Assembly (NCBI GenBank): GCA_037189665.1
Contig: JBBCIV010000264.1
Span: forward strand, 1 to 13,516
Source: BPJO01 sp037189665
GTDB taxonomy: Bacteria; Planctomycetota; Phycisphaerae; Tepidisphaerales; Tepidisphaeraceae
DNA: 13,516 nt
Reading direction: 5' to 3'
Part shown: one piece after another, positions 6,528-13,516 of the stretch
Layout: every line of letters starts with the position of its first letter
Position numbering within the stretch: position 1 is the stretch's first letter
Translations under genes and position numbers: made by a program
Notes under the pieces: model-generated
The model's input: only the letters and a program-made list of their open reading frames with translations
Databases searched by the model: none
Told to the model about the DNA's origin: nothing

Positions 6528-9500
6528 ATGCGACAGCAAGCAATCATGGTTGTCTTCTTGAACAAGGCATGTCTGGCATTGAAGGGGGCGGGATTGAATT
6601 TGTCGGCGGCGCGACTCTTGAGTGCGCTGATCCTGCTCGAACTGATGCTGGCAACGGCGACGGCGGCGCGACTGCCGCCGGGTTTGGAACTGGAAGTCGG
6701 TGGACCGGGCGCTGGTGAGGGGAAACTGGGTTACGTCAACGACATCACCTTCGGGCCGGACAATCACCTGTACGTTCTGGACGGGGCGCGCTGGGACAAG
6801 GAGAACGAAAGCGCGACCGACAGAAAACCCGTCGGCAACCTGCTGGTGCAGAAGTTCAGCAACGACGGCAGGTTCGTGTCGCAGTTTTCGATTCAACCGG
6901 AGAACGCCGATCGGGTCGGGCTGCCACAGCGCATCGCGGTGGACGACGCGGGGGATGTCTATCTCACCTCGCCCCAGGACGGTCGGGTGGAACGATATGA
7001 CGCCCAAGGCAAGCTGAAACAAACATATGCGGTTCCCGGAGCGATGGGGATCACCACTTGGCGGCGTGGAGGGAAGCAGGTGGTGGCGGTGGTCGGCGGG
7101 ATGCGGTTGATCGTGCAGAACAAATGGACGCAGGTGGGTGGCGAGGAAATCGCCGTCATCGATCCGAAGATCGGGCTTGTCGCGCCCGTCCGACTGGAAA
7201 AGAGACTGGAGAACGTCGCCGACCTGACCGCCGGATCGGACGGACATCTCTATGTGCTCGCCGGGCGGACCATCCAGAAGATCAATCCGCAAGGCAAGAT
7301 CGTTCAGCGGATCGGCTCGAACCCGACCTTCGGCTTGGGAATGACCCGCGCGGGGGACGGCAGCGAGCCGATGCACTCCGTCGCCGTCGATTCCACCGGT
7401 CAGGTCTACAGTTGGGGATGGGGCAACCCCGGCACGCTGGTGCGTTACAGCGGCGACATGAAGCGGGTCTCGCTGCGCGGAGGTGAGTTCAAGTTCGGTG
7501 ACTACTGGAGCCCGCACTCCAGCTATGTCCCCCTGGCAGTGGACGCCAACGACAAGGTGTGGGTGGGCGTGCCCGACATGGTCCGCGATATCCGGCTGGC
7601 GTCGCATCACCACACGCGCGGGTGGGTGTTGCGTGTCCGCCCGGATTTCCTCGATCCCTCCGTCCGTGTGAAGACCTTCGACGCGCGGCTGCTGGGAATG
7701 CGGCCGGGTATTTACCCGGTCCTGCCGTATTCCGTCGCCTACGACACTCAGCCCGCGGGCTTCGAACTGGTCCTGCCGGAGGCCAACCGGATGGTGGACA
7801 ACCTGTCGGTGAAATGGGTGGCGTACGACATGTACAAGACGCCCGTCGATCAAGGCACCTTCGACGTCAAAATGGTCAATGGTGAAAAGTCGGTGACACG
7901 ATTCAATGTGACGCCTCCGAAGTTCGGCTGGTACACCATTGAATGTCAACTGATCCATGACGGAGACGTGCTGACCACGCTGGGCCAGCACCTAGGAGTG
8001 ACGCCTCGCTACGAGGGCATGGTGGCATTGGCCGATGGCGAGTCCAAGGGCGGGTGGGAGGATGTGCCGCGGCAGGTGTTTAGCGGTCTTTCGAACCTGC
8101 GCCTGCATCCGCGTAAAGAATCCGAGGAATCCCTGGCGGCGGCGGAGAAATACGGCGCCGTCGTTTACATGCAGATTACCGATCATTCCAGAAACCTCAC
8201 GCCCGAGTTCGTCAGGCCGATCCTCGAACGGTTCAAGGGGAAGGTGAAATACTGGGAAGTCATCAACGAGCCGAACTTCAGCATCTCCGCAGAGAAGCTG
8301 GCCGAGGTGCATGCCTGGATCTATCCCATGATCAAGGAGATCGACCCGGAAGCGAAGGTGATGGGGCCGGCGGTCTGCGGCATTCACCTAGAGTACCACG
8401 AGCGCTTCTTTAAAGCCGGTGGCGCGAAATACCTCGATATCCTCGCGATCCACGATTACGAGGGCCATAACAGCCTGGACCTCTACCACTGGCGGTGGAA
8501 ATTCGAGCAGCTTCGCAAGCTGATGGCCGAGTACGGCATCGCCGACCGCCCAATCTGGCAGACCGAGCGCGGCTTCAGTGGCCAGCTCAGCCGCAACACG
8601 GTGTTAGGTAACCAGGCGATCCGCATGGGATTTCACCGAGACCTGCTCGAGTCGCTCGGCGTCCCGCCTGAGCACAACAACCACTATTACCTCAACCAAG
8701 GCGGCTACAACGTGACCACGTACGTCTGGTCGCACAACGGCCCGCACGCCGCGGCGATGTCGCTGCGCACGCGTTATGCCCTGACGCTGGGACAGAAATA
8801 CCAGGGGTTGCTCGATTTCGGCCCGCACGGCAACGACATGTTCTTCGGGCTTCACTATGCGGGCGATGACCGTCAGACCCTGGTGCTGCGGAACATGGGC
8901 ACGATCCGCGACATGGAATTAGAACTGGCGATCACCGGTGGACGCTCGAGCGTGACGATCTTCGACGCGTTCGGCAACCAGCACGACGAACCGATCACCA
9001 ACGGAAAAATCAAGCTCACCATCGGCCAGATGCCCACCTACGTGCGTCTGTCGGCCGACCAGCAGGCGACACCGCAGCAGTTCGATTTCGGCCGCAACAT
9101 CGCCCCTGCCGCCCGGTTCAGCTACAGCGGATCGTACGAAGGCGACATCGGCACGCTCACCAACGGAATCATGGAGAACATTCATCACGGCCACCCGTGG
9201 GGAGGTTCGGACGGGCGTTTCGTCTGGCGATCCAAGCTGACCACGCCCCAGATATTGGAATTGCGCTTCGCGCAGCCGCGTACGATCCATGCCCTCCAGA
9301 TGTTCTCCACCCGCGCGGACAACACATGGTGTTCCCTGCGCGAGTATGACCTGGAGTATTACGACGGCAAGGATTGGGTCGTCATTGAGCAGGTGCGCCG
9401 GCAGGTTCCCGAGAGCAGCCCTGCCATTTCCGCAGATGCGATTGCCAACACCTGGTACCAGGACGACAGCATCTACGTTCATACCTTCGCGCCGATCACG

Positions 9501-10715
9501 ACGGACCGGTTCCGGGTTCGGTTCATCCGTACGACGCACGGGTTTGCGCCGGACGACAAGGTGACGGTCTGGGATTCGGTTCTCGATCAGCAGGTGCAGT
9601 TGCGCGAGTTCCGGGTGTTCAGCCCGCAGCAGCCGATCGAACTAGCGGCGACGGTCGCTGGCGACGCGCGAACAGCGCGACCGGAACGTGAGCCGGTGGA
9701 ACTGCGCCTGAATAACCGCTCGAAAACCGCTTTCAATGGCAAGGTGCGGGTGCTGTCCCCCCCGGGCTGGTCGCTCGAACCGGCCGAACCGGCCTTGACC
9801 GTTGCCGCCGGGCAGGAGCAGACCCTGACCGTCCATCTGCGTCCGCCGGCCGAAGTGCCCGCCAGTTACAACCATGTGGACCTTGGCCTGTTGGACGACG
9901 CCGGCCGACAAGTGGATGTGACGACGGCAGCGGTCCTGATCGGCGCGCCGGCGCGGCTTGAGCCCGGCGCCCCCCAAACAACCGGCAAGGGCACCACTCT
10001 TTCGGTCACGGTAGTCAACACCGGCGAGGAACCGATCGAAGGCAAAGTCCGTCTCGAACTGAGCGGCCCGCGCCGGATCGCGCCAATGGAGCTTCCCTTC
10101 GGTCCGGTCGAACCCCAAAAACGCCAGGACGTGAAATTTTCCGTTCCCGGTATCGATCTGACGCGGGAGCGATGGGCTACACGTTACCAAGCATTAGTAG
10201 GACAGATCGTCGTTCAGTCCAGTTCACAGGATTTAGCCGTTCGTCCGTGGCTCGTCTTCGGACCGCTGCCGCATGATGCGTCCAGCCCGCTGCCTGCGCG
10301 AAAGCCGATCGATCTTTCGTTTGTCACCACAGACATGATCGGCAACGAAATTAAATGGCGGCCGGTGAACAGCAATGGCGAAGGCTTCGTCAACCTGGGT
10401 GCCGTCGCCCAGGATCGCAAGGACAACGCGTGGGCGTACGCCTACGTGCTGGTGCAGTCTCCGGAGAATCGACAGGCCGTTCTCGCCGTTGGGGCGGATG
10501 ACAGTGCGGAAGTGCAGGTCAACGGTGAGTCCGTTTTGACTGCCAAGGGCGGCAAACGTCTGGCCACGCAAAAACCCGTACGCCTCAAGGCAGGATGGAA
10601 CGAAATTCTGGTCCGCACGGAAAACGAAAAAGACGGCTGGGGCTTCTACTGCGACATCCTGGGTACCGATGGCAAGCCCATGATCGATCTGCGTTGGTCT
10701 GCGCAGCGCCGTTGA
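6528..10715 (+). CDS. Secreted multidomain glycosidase: beta-propeller, GH39-like clan GH-A barrel, discoidin-like, NEW3/CARDB-like and PA14-like domains, 1395 aa
   Basis: A hydrophobic segment at about residues 30-47 ending ATATAA looks like a signal peptide with a long n-region. Residues about 60-400 carry NHL-type blades (NDITFGPDNHLYVLDG, RIAVDDAGDVYLTS, DLTAGSDGHLYVLAG, SVAVDSTGQVYSWG). A (beta/alpha)8 barrel spans about 495-765 with WEVINEPNF, whose Glu581 is the likely acid/base, and IWQTERGF, whose Glu680 is the likely nucleophile; the pattern resembles GH39 and GH5 of clan GH-A. A beta-sandwich follows to about 843. Next come a discoidin (F5/8 type C)-like carbohydrate-binding region at about 855-1034, two Ig-like NEW3/CARDB-type domains at about 1038-1238, and a C-terminal PA14-like or GH2-sugar-binding-like domain with VGADDSAEVQVNGESV. 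It is probably an extracytoplasmic glycosidase acting on a complex glycan; the substrate is unknown. It is first of three rightward genes, 39 bases before the next. Confidence 0.88.
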   Translation: MRQQAIMVVFLNKACLALKGAGLNLSAARLLSALILLELMLATATAARLPPGLELEVGGPGAGEGKLGYVNDITFGPDNHLYVLDGARWDKENESATDRKPVGNLLVQKFSNDGRFVSQFSIQPENADRVGLPQRIAVDDAGDVYLTSPQDGRVERYDAQGKLKQTYAVPGAMGITTWRRGGKQVVAVVGGMRLIVQNKWTQVGGEEIAVIDPKIGLVAPVRLEKRLENVADLTAGSDGHLYVLAGRTIQKINPQGKIVQRIGSNPTFGLGMTRAGDGSEPMHSVAVDSTGQVYSWGWGNPGTLVRYSGDMKRVSLRGGEFKFGDYWSPHSSYVPLAVDANDKVWVGVPDMVRDIRLASHHHTRGWVLRVRPDFLDPSVRVKTFDARLLGMRPGIYPVLPYSVAYDTQPAGFELVLPEANRMVDNLSVKWVAYDMYKTPVDQGTFDVKMVNGEKSVTRFNVTPPKFGWYTIECQLIHDGDVLTTLGQHLGVTPRYEGMVALADGESKGGWEDVPRQVFSGLSNLRLHPRKESEESLAAAEKYGAVVYMQITDHSRNLTPEFVRPILERFKGKVKYWEVINEPNFSISAEKLAEVHAWIYPMIKEIDPEAKVMGPAVCGIHLEYHERFFKAGGAKYLDILAIHDYEGHNSLDLYHWRWKFEQLRKLMAEYGIADRPIWQTERGFSGQLSRNTVLGNQAIRMGFHRDLLESLGVPPEHNNHYYLNQGGYNVTTYVWSHNGPHAAAMSLRTRYALTLGQKYQGLLDFGPHGNDMFFGLHYAGDDRQTLVLRNMGTIRDMELELAITGGRSSVTIFDAFGNQHDEPITNGKIKLTIGQMPTYVRLSADQQATPQQFDFGRNIAPAARFSYSGSYEGDIGTLTNGIMENIHHGHPWGGSDGRFVWRSKLTTPQILELRFAQPRTIHALQMFSTRADNTWCSLREYDLEYYDGKDWVVIEQVRRQVPESSPAISADAIANTWYQDDSIYVHTFAPITTDRFRVRFIRTTHGFAPDDKVTVWDSVLDQQVQLREFRVFSPQQPIELAATVAGDARTARPEREPVELRLNNRSKTAFNGKVRVLSPPGWSLEPAEPALTVAAGQEQTLTVHLRPPAEVPASYNHVDLGLLDDAGRQVDVTTAAVLIGAPARLEPGAPQTTGKGTTLSVTVVNTGEEPIEGKVRLELSGPRRIAPMELPFGPVEPQKRQDVKFSVPGIDLTRERWATRYQALVGQIVVQSSSQDLAVRPWLVFGPLPHDASSPLPARKPIDLSFVTTDMIGNEIKWRPVNSNGEGFVNLGAVAQDRKDNAWAYAYVLVQSPENRQAVLAVGADDSAEVQVNGESVLTAKGGKRLATQKPVRLKAGWNEILVRTENEKDGWGFYCDILGTDGKPMIDLRWSAQRR

Positions 10716-10742
10716 TCCCCTTTCGACGAGTCTGGCAGAGTA

Positions 10743-10749
10743 AGAGGAG
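10743..10749 (+). promoter_or_regulatory. Shine-Dalgarno sequence of the second glycosidase
   Basis: AGAGGAG lies 5 bases before ATG 10755, inside the 39-base gap after the large glycosidase. It supports this start and translation from a shared message. Confidence 0.75.
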
Positions 10750-10754
10750 AACAC

Positions 10755-12257
10755 ATGAACCGATACTGGATGACGATTTCAATGATTGCCGCGCTGCTGG
10801 GTTTCAATTATGCAACGCAGGCCCAGAACAGCCCGGCCGAAAGAAAACCCTATGTTTATCCGTTTGCGATGTGCTCCAACGCCACCTTCCTGAGCAACCC
10901 AGACTATCCGGTCAAGTTCCTTGACGCGGGAGCCCGGATGGTACGTCTCGATCTTGCTTTCGCTAGTGTGCGCAAGACTGAGGAGTTCGATCCGGATAAG
11001 TGGGACTGGACGTCTTTTGAGCACGTGAAGCGACTGAAGGCACAATACCCGGATCTAAAAATACTGGCAATCCTGGGGTACGGGGCCGCATGGGCAGCCG
11101 ATCCGGCTTTTGCGAACGTGGGTAAACCGGGCATCGCTTCGCCTCCGCGAGGCATCAATGTTCGGCCAGTCGAGTCATCAGAAAACCTCTACGGCCATTT
11201 CGTCTTCGAAGCTGTGCGCCGATACAAGGACGTCATCGACGCATGGGAAAGTTGGAATGAGCCGGATTTGATTGACCATGCGTTCTTTAAGGGCAACGGC
11301 ACAGACTTCATGCCCTATCAGCGCACGTTCTACTTGGCGGCGAAAAGGGCTGATCCCAACTGCGTCGTAATTTTTTCAGGCCTGTGTTTCCCATCATTCG
11401 AGGGCTACTTGGCGCGTCACGGCCTTAAGCCGCCGACACCATATCCACCCAAGTCATCGTTCTTTGAAGAATACTTGGCGGCCGTTGTCAAAGACCCCGA
11501 GGCGAAATTAAGCAATTACTATTTTGACGTGATGAATCAGCATACCTATAGCCGCGCGTCGGACCTGTATGATTATGTCTCCGTCAGCAACAAGATGATG
11601 CAGGATCACATCGGACAGACCAAGCCGTTCTGGATCACCGAGATGGGATCAACAGACAAAGGTGGGGTGTTTGGCAAATCATCCGACGAATATTGCGATT
11701 ACATACTCCAGTCGTACGCTTGGGGAAAACTGGCCGGCGTCGAGCGGTTTTTCCACTTTCAACTCGACAACTCCAATGGGCACGGCCTCTATTCCGGCAT
11801 GCTCGGCCAGCCCAAGCCGGCACTGACGACTTACCGTGATGTGCTGGTGGCAGAGCTGAAAAACACACGGCTGGTAACGCAACTGCACGGCCACCCCGGT
11901 ATCGGGTTTTTGAAAGGCAATTCACCCTTCGAAGGCGGCTGGCGCACTGGCTACAACGCCTTCGAGTTTCAGAGCGTCGACGACAAGCTCCGGATCCTCA
12001 TGGCGTTCGCCGACAAGGCCCAAGACATTGAGGTCGCCTTACCCGCCAAGGCGGCTTCTGCCGTCCTGATCGACCGGCACAACCAGCGATCCACCATCCA
12101 GGCCCAGGATGGGGTCTATCGCCTGACGCTCAAAGGCGCGACCAACTTGGCCGGCTGGCCCATCAACAAGGACAATCCCGACGCCGTTGCCCTGGGCAAT
12201 CCCGAACACCTCGTCGGCGGCGCGACCGTGTTGCTGGTCGAAACGCTGTCGAACTGA
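10755..12257 (+). CDS. Secreted clan GH-A glycoside hydrolase (GH39/GH5-like), 500 aa
   Basis: The N-terminus is a typical signal peptide (MNRYW, a hydrophobic core, probable cleavage after TQA near residue 23). A (beta/alpha)8 barrel follows from about residue 33 to 370. Its start (KFLDAGARMVRLDLAF, then DPDKWDWTSFEHV) is the form seen in GH39-like and cellulase-like enzymes. WESWNEPD places the likely acid/base at Glu169, and FWITEMGS places the likely nucleophile at Glu296. Spacing and sequence context both fit clan GH-A, so the active site looks intact. Residues about 385-500 form a beta-rich tail (LRILMAFADKAQDIEVALP and following) like the C-terminal sandwich of GH39-type enzymes. Substrate specificity cannot be read from this. 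It is co-directional with and very close to both neighbours (39 and 37 bases), so the three form a probable operon. Confidence 0.9.
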   Translation: MNRYWMTISMIAALLGFNYATQAQNSPAERKPYVYPFAMCSNATFLSNPDYPVKFLDAGARMVRLDLAFASVRKTEEFDPDKWDWTSFEHVKRLKAQYPDLKILAILGYGAAWAADPAFANVGKPGIASPPRGINVRPVESSENLYGHFVFEAVRRYKDVIDAWESWNEPDLIDHAFFKGNGTDFMPYQRTFYLAAKRADPNCVVIFSGLCFPSFEGYLARHGLKPPTPYPPKSSFFEEYLAAVVKDPEAKLSNYYFDVMNQHTYSRASDLYDYVSVSNKMMQDHIGQTKPFWITEMGSTDKGGVFGKSSDEYCDYILQSYAWGKLAGVERFFHFQLDNSNGHGLYSGMLGQPKPALTTYRDVLVAELKNTRLVTQLHGHPGIGFLKGNSPFEGGWRTGYNAFEFQSVDDKLRILMAFADKAQDIEVALPAKAASAVLIDRHNQRSTIQAQDGVYRLTLKGATNLAGWPINKDNPDAVALGNPEHLVGGATVLLVETLSN

Positions 12258-12294
12258 GCGCGGTTTTAACGGGTCCAAGCAGAGCGTTTTCGCT

Positions 12295-13516
12295 ATGAGT
12301 AACTACGCCAATGCCCAAGTTCGACTGCACCACGGCGTGCCGACGATCTTCGTCGATGGCCAGCCACTGCACGGGATGACCGCCACCAGCACGGCGTTCG
12401 ACGACCCGCAGGTGGTGCGCGATTTCGTCGCCGGCGGCGTCGAGATCATGATGATCTGGATCGAGATCGGCCTGCACTGCTGGAAAAGCCCCGGCCAGTA
12501 CGACTGGAGCTACGCCGAGCAAAAGCTGCGTTTCTTCGAAGAGCACTCGGGCGATACGAAATGGATCATCCGGATTCGCCTGGGCTTGGTGGCCGAGTGG
12601 TTCCGCCACGCCTACCCGGACGAAGTACACAATCCCCCGTCTCGCGAGGGCACGCTGAGCGTCTGTAATATCGTCTCGCCTGTGTGGCTGGAACAGGTGT
12701 CGGAGGTGGTTCGAGAGTTCGTAAAATGGCTGAAGACGACGCGTTGGGCGTTGCGCGTCATCGGTTTCATGCTCAACGCCGGCAGGACCGAGGAATGGCT
12801 GATCTTCGATGCCAACGACACCACGCGCGACCAATACCACCCGGTTTACGTGCGCGAGTTCCGCAACTGGCTGCGACGTGAGTACGGCGAGGATGTCGGG
12901 CGGCTTCGTTCCACGTGGTCGGACGCGAACGTCACGTTCGATTCGGCGCGTCCGCCGGAGGGGCTTGTGCGCAAAGGCTCGCACATCTGGGGACCGTATT
13001 CGCTGCGTGATCCGAAAGTGGATCGGCGAGCCACCGACTACTACCTGTTTCTGAACCACACGCTCGCCGACGCGCTGATCGCCTATTGCCGAGCGGCCAA
13101 AGAGGCCGCCGGCACGCCGATCATTGCCGGCGGATTTCACAGCTACCTGTGGTGGGAAACCGGAGTCTATTCCTACGCACAGGAATACGGGCATACCCTG
13201 ATCCAGAAGCTGAACGAAAGCCCCTGGGTGGATTTCGTTTCCGACATCACCAGCTACGACAACCGCTACCCCGGCGGGCCGTCAGGATATCTAGGCTTGC
13301 CGCACTCGCTGAACCTGAACAAAAAACTTCACTATACCGAAGTCGATCTGCGAACGGTCGCGAACCTGACACCCGAACAGCGTGCCGCGTGCGACGGGGC
13401 GGACCTAAGTGTGTTGACTCTTCGTTCGGCCGAACCCGTTCTGCCCGATCGCATATGGAAGTGGAGCCTTGGCTACTGCGGTCGCGATGATGTGGAACAG
13501 GTGGCACTTCTGCGCC
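12295..13516 (+). CDS. GH42-like beta-galactosidase-family protein, partial (C-terminus beyond window)
   Basis: An open frame runs from ATG 12295 to the window end (407 codons, no stop). It begins VRLHHGVPTIFVDGQPLHG and continues GGVEIMMIWIEIGLHCWKS and GQYDWSYAEQKLRFFEEH, the usual opening of GH42-like and related large clan GH-A proteins. VIGFMLNAGRTEEWLIF (Glu166/Glu167) occupies the place of the acid/base strand, in the variant form with a G-x-T-x-EW pattern instead of NE. LHYTEVDLR (Glu349) fits the nucleophile strand. There is no signal peptide, in contrast to the two preceding enzymes, so it is probably cytoplasmic. No strong Shine-Dalgarno sequence precedes the ATG. The 37-base gap to the previous gene implies co-transcription and perhaps translational coupling. 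The substrate is unknown; it may be a galactoside-like or other hexoside fragment. Confidence 0.82.
   Translation, partial: MSNYANAQVRLHHGVPTIFVDGQPLHGMTATSTAFDDPQVVRDFVAGGVEIMMIWIEIGLHCWKSPGQYDWSYAEQKLRFFEEHSGDTKWIIRIRLGLVAEWFRHAYPDEVHNPPSREGTLSVCNIVSPVWLEQVSEVVREFVKWLKTTRWALRVIGFMLNAGRTEEWLIFDANDTTRDQYHPVYVREFRNWLRREYGEDVGRLRSTWSDANVTFDSARPPEGLVRKGSHIWGPYSLRDPKVDRRATDYYLFLNHTLADALIAYCRAAKEAAGTPIIAGGFHSYLWWETGVYSYAQEYGHTLIQKLNESPWVDFVSDITSYDNRYPGGPSGYLGLPHSLNLNKKLHYTEVDLRTVANLTPEQRAACDGADLSVLTLRSAEPVLPDRIWKWSLGYCGRDDVEQVALLR

Noticed and set aside
6462..7991. A 509-codon open frame on the minus strand.
   Set aside because: It lies antisense to the signal peptide and propeller of the large glycosidase. 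Its composition is rich in His, Arg, Asp and Pro without domain signatures, as expected from the complementary strand of GC-rich coding sequence.
12163..13194. A 343-codon open frame on the minus strand across the end of the second glycosidase and the start of the third.
   Set aside because: It is antisense to two well-supported genes and shows no recognisable motif or ribosome binding site.
1..13516. CRISPR array, tRNA, rRNA, or a defence or phage system.
   Set aside because: I saw no regularly spaced repeats, no recognisable tRNA or rRNA segments, and no phage or defence proteins. The only mobile-element trace is the transposase remnant.

Overview
The window looks like a carbohydrate-degradation locus from a Planctomycetota-type bacterium, possibly Phycisphaerae; Lentisphaerota or Verrucomicrobiota cannot be excluded. 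The basis is the combination of a PEP-CTERM surface protein, a lone prepilin-type (pseudopilin/DUF1559-like) protein, a GntR-HTH/LacI-type regulator and very large multidomain glycosidases. All taxonomic and family assignments are made by eye from motifs; no database was searched.

Layout. The left half (about 236-6137) is transcribed leftwards. In transcription order it holds a PEP-CTERM beta-helix surface protein (4806-6137), a GC-rich terminator-like hairpin (4765-4788), a GntR/LacI-type sugar-responsive regulator (3608-4726), an intact pseudopilin (2756-3583), a scar made of a degraded IS1595-family (ISXO2-like) transposase in the opposite orientation (about 2282-2691) abutting the C-terminal stump of a second pseudopilin (2084-2287), and a 599-residue protein that looks like an (alpha/alpha) toroid plus beta-sandwich polysaccharide lyase (236-2035). 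The right half is transcribed rightwards from a 390-base divergent control region (6138-6527). It holds three clan GH-A-like proteins in close series: a 1395-residue secreted multidomain enzyme with a beta-propeller fused to a GH39-like barrel and several accessory domains (6528-10715), a 500-residue secreted GH39/GH5-like enzyme (10755-12257), and a GH42-like enzyme without signal peptide that runs off the window (12295 onward). Bases 1-235 contain no gene that I can support.

How it may work together (inference). The divergent region would drive both the surface protein and the hydrolase series. The two signal-peptide-bearing glycosidases would act on a glycan outside the cytoplasm, while the GH42-like enzyme and the lyase-like protein lack signal peptides and could finish oligosaccharides inside. 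The GntR/LacI-type regulator is the obvious candidate sugar sensor. The pseudopilin directly behind the regulator, and the relic of a second copy, suggest that this protein type belongs to the system and is not a piece of a type II secretion operon, since no other secretion genes are present. The insertion-sequence scar sits inside the leftward gene series and may have changed expression of the lyase-like gene.

Two starts differ from the longest open frame. The PEP-CTERM gene should start at GTG 6137 and the large glycosidase at ATG 6528; both are placed directly behind strong Shine-Dalgarno sequences.
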